Positions 62,063-64,000 of a stretch of 64,000 nucleotides of DNA are shown piece after piece. The position numbers and the translations under genes are program-made. Source of the DNA: Kappaphycus alvarezii (Eukaryota; Rhodophyta; Florideophyceae; Gigartinales; Solieriaceae); assembly GCA_002205965.3 (NCBI GenBank), contig NADL03000058.1:1-64000 (forward strand). The letters run 5' to 3'. The notes beneath the pieces are model-generated. The model was not told the DNA's origin and made no database searches. It was given only the letters and a program-made list of their open reading frames with translations. Position 1 is the first letter of the stretch. Each line of letters starts with the position of its first letter.

Positions 62063-63298
62063 TGATGAAAGGAACAGGGGATGATGAGGGATGAGGAGAG
62101 AGAATGAAAAGGGAAGTAGGGAAAGAGTGTAGATGGATAAAAGAAACAGAAAGGAGATAGAACGGCAAGGGTGAGGTTGGTGTTGAAATCAAAGGCAAGT
62201 CCGTACCTCTTCTACTTGGATGAGCTATTAGACTACAACTATATACTGTTTGCCGGTACTCACTTCGGCTTTGTGAAAGCAAAATGAAAGTAGCAAAATC
62301 TACATTTGCAGTACTATTTGTTGATCCTATAGCCTACCCAAGCCGAGATGCCTCAGAATCCCTGATTTGCATGCGCGGGAAATTCATAATTACCGATATT
62401 CAAAACGTAAGTAACATTGCGTGCATGCTAGCCATGCATGTTCTGTTACGTAAACGTACACTAAAACAGTCAACCCGTGAATTATGCCTTACGTGACCCG
62501 CCAACGCAACTGTAATCTCTCGGCCTGTAACAGAACCCAAAGGCGGGAACTTAAGGCGGGAACTTAAATATCATAAAAGTAGAAAACAATTTTTGGCGGG
62601 CTTGTCTCACGTTGTTACGTAACAGTACGTAAATCTCATGCAGGCCGTTCAACGTGAATTAAGCCTTACGTGCTATACGTGCAATACTGTAAAAGCAACG
62701 TGGCTGCATCAACATACTTTGGCTGCATACTTGTGCAAGAGTGATTTGTATGCAGCCAGTATAATGAGTATAGTGTAAACTGTATGCAGCCAGTCCAGGC
62801 AACTATAGGATAAATATAGAAACCACTGTTTACTTGTACACGTACGACACCTATAATACTGTACACGTACGACAGAGAGGAGACAGTACACGTATGCCAC
62901 ATAGGAGACAGTACACGTATGACACATTGGGTACAGTACTTTGAGCCTAGAATAGAGACAAACCATCAACCAACCATAACATGCCAAGTGTCAGAATGCT
63001 CCACAATGATCAGCTCAGATATCGCCACTTGGAGCGATGTGAGTGGTATGGAGGCGTATCTAGCAGCCAATCAGAGGGCAGAATACCAAGTGGTTTGAAA
63101 AAAGGTAAAATGCGCCGTGATTTTGAGTTGCCGCGAAAATGAGCTTTCGTCCCAGGCAACTTTCGATTTGGCCCATTTTACACGTGTAGTGTACACACAG
63201 AAGAAGGGTGCAACTCGCATTTTCATGCTACAAGTGTACACGTGTCCAGGTGGGAACTAAAAACCATGGGATCGCATGCATTCTATCCTTTTTCAACA
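62063..63298 (-). repeat. Family E 5' LTR, copy 2
   Basis: 1236 bp complete LTR. Joined at 63299 to family G at a point (TACACATGAGCC) that corresponds to an internal position of family G copy 1 near 39098. Confidence 0.93.
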
Positions 63299-64000
63299 TA
63301 CACATGAGCCACACACATCAACATGCTGCGCAACGTCCACATTCAGACCCGACACAACCTTGTTCCGAGCCATTTGATACCTTCAATGTTTACATGAGCC
63401 ATTCGAGCATGCCAAAGAGACAAGTCCGACAAGTGCGCTGTTGGCATCTGTAAACTGTTCTGCAGCAGTACAAAGGTAGTACAGGACTTTGACGCGGCGC
63501 CCAATGGCGACCACTTTTGACCCCTTGTAAACACATACATTCTCTTTGTTAAACACTACACTGCATCCAGATCACCATCGCTGACACAGACAACAAATGG
63601 TACCGTAAACTCGGCACATGCACCACTTTGTTCAGTTTGCACCTACGTTGGACCCATCAACAGTCAGATCAAGCTCAACACTTCCGTGACCAACAGACTC
63701 TAGTTTGGAATCATTAACGATGATCACATCAGAAGACCCCTTATTCTCGTACGTTTGAAACATGGAATCGTCAAAAATCATGTGGACAGTAGCACCAGAG
63801 TCAACAATCCAGTCACTGTTCGTGGCCTTAGTAGAGCCAGCAAACAATGAGACATACAACGTCAGAATCGGTGCCACCCATACCTCGCTCATCGCTGAGC
63901 TCAGTATTTACACTTGGGTGAGCAGCATCGATCTGATCCCTGTTAGCCTCATCACGTTGCTTTTTGAAACAGTTTCTTCTGGATATGACCCTTCATGCCA
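63299..64000 (-). pseudogene. Family G gag-protease fragment, copy 2
   Basis: Second copy of 39098-39790: LWHARMAHVNIEGIK, VVIVNDSKLESVGHGSVELDLTVDGS and WIVDSGATVHMIFDDSMFQTYENKGSSD (protease DSGAT), continuing to the Gag spacer at the window end. Several small indels. Interrupted on the left by the family E 5' LTR. Confidence 0.87.

Larger units (their letters stand above)
57343..63298 (-). mobile_element. Family E copia element, copy 2 (3' truncated)
   Basis: Minus-strand copy with 5' LTR, primer site, leader, gag, protease, integrase and RT up to just before YVDD, where family C LTR sequence begins. No 3' LTR in the window. Carries the uninterrupted gag site for the solo LTR of copy 1. 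Confidence 0.93.

Overview
This window is eukaryotic and made entirely of repeats. Every kilobase can be assigned to long-terminal-repeat (LTR) retrotransposons, mainly of the Ty1/copia order. I see no host gene, rRNA gene, intact tRNA gene or CRISPR. The pol domain order is gag - protease - integrase - reverse transcriptase (RT) - RNase H. The motifs present are the zinc knuckle CX2CX4HX4C, protease DSG, the integrase HHCC and DD35E sets, RT YVDD, and the copia RNase H signatures (KHIDxxYHF, DILTKPL). Nothing fixes the species. Copia-dominated nested heterochromatin like this is known from repeat-rich algae, oomycetes, fungi and some animals; I make no firm call. Family letters A-I below are my own labels.

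Layout. 1-753: LTR of family A, cut by the window edge. 754-11943: family C copy 1 (+), split by a nearly pristine family B element (2913-9784, -). 11944-18952: family H remnant (-), split by a complete family I element (12244-17639, -, TSD TGACT). 18953-19326: family E LTR fragment. 19327-31921: tandem family A array LTR-internal-LTR-internal-LTR (+). 31922-36020: family D copy 1 (+), carrying two ~320 bp terminal-repeat retrotransposons in miniature (TRIMs). 36021-38822: mosaic of A and D LTR pieces and a D leader. 38823-39976: family G (-). 39977-43788: family D copy 2 (-). 43789-44290: E LTR fragment. 44291-57342: family C copy 2 (+), split by family E copy 1 (44515-54093, -, TSD ATCCC), which itself holds a solo E LTR (49672-50934, TSD CATAG). 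57343-63298: family E copy 2 (-), lacking its 3' half. 63299-64000: family G copy 2.

How the parts work together. Families A, B, E and I share a primer-binding site directly after the 5' LTR, GGTTATGGGCCCAG, which matches the anticodon arm of initiator tRNA-Met rather than a tRNA 3' end; D has a diverged version. This is the half-tRNA priming mode known from Drosophila copia and yeast Ty5. Family A carries an extra 5' gene before gag, apparently expressed by splicing, that encodes a basic protein with two U1-like C2H2 zinc fingers. Family D has lost its whole RT domain in frame in both copies, and family C copies share the same nonsense codons. Both must have been moved in trans or duplicated after inactivation. 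The TRIMs have 84 bp LTRs, perfect 5 bp target duplications, and a tRNA-like A-box/B-box pair that straddles the LTR/primer-site junction.

Quality note. Many reading-frame breaks are single-base losses or gains in homopolymers, including inside an element whose LTRs look identical. Part of the apparent decay may therefore be consensus error rather than biology.
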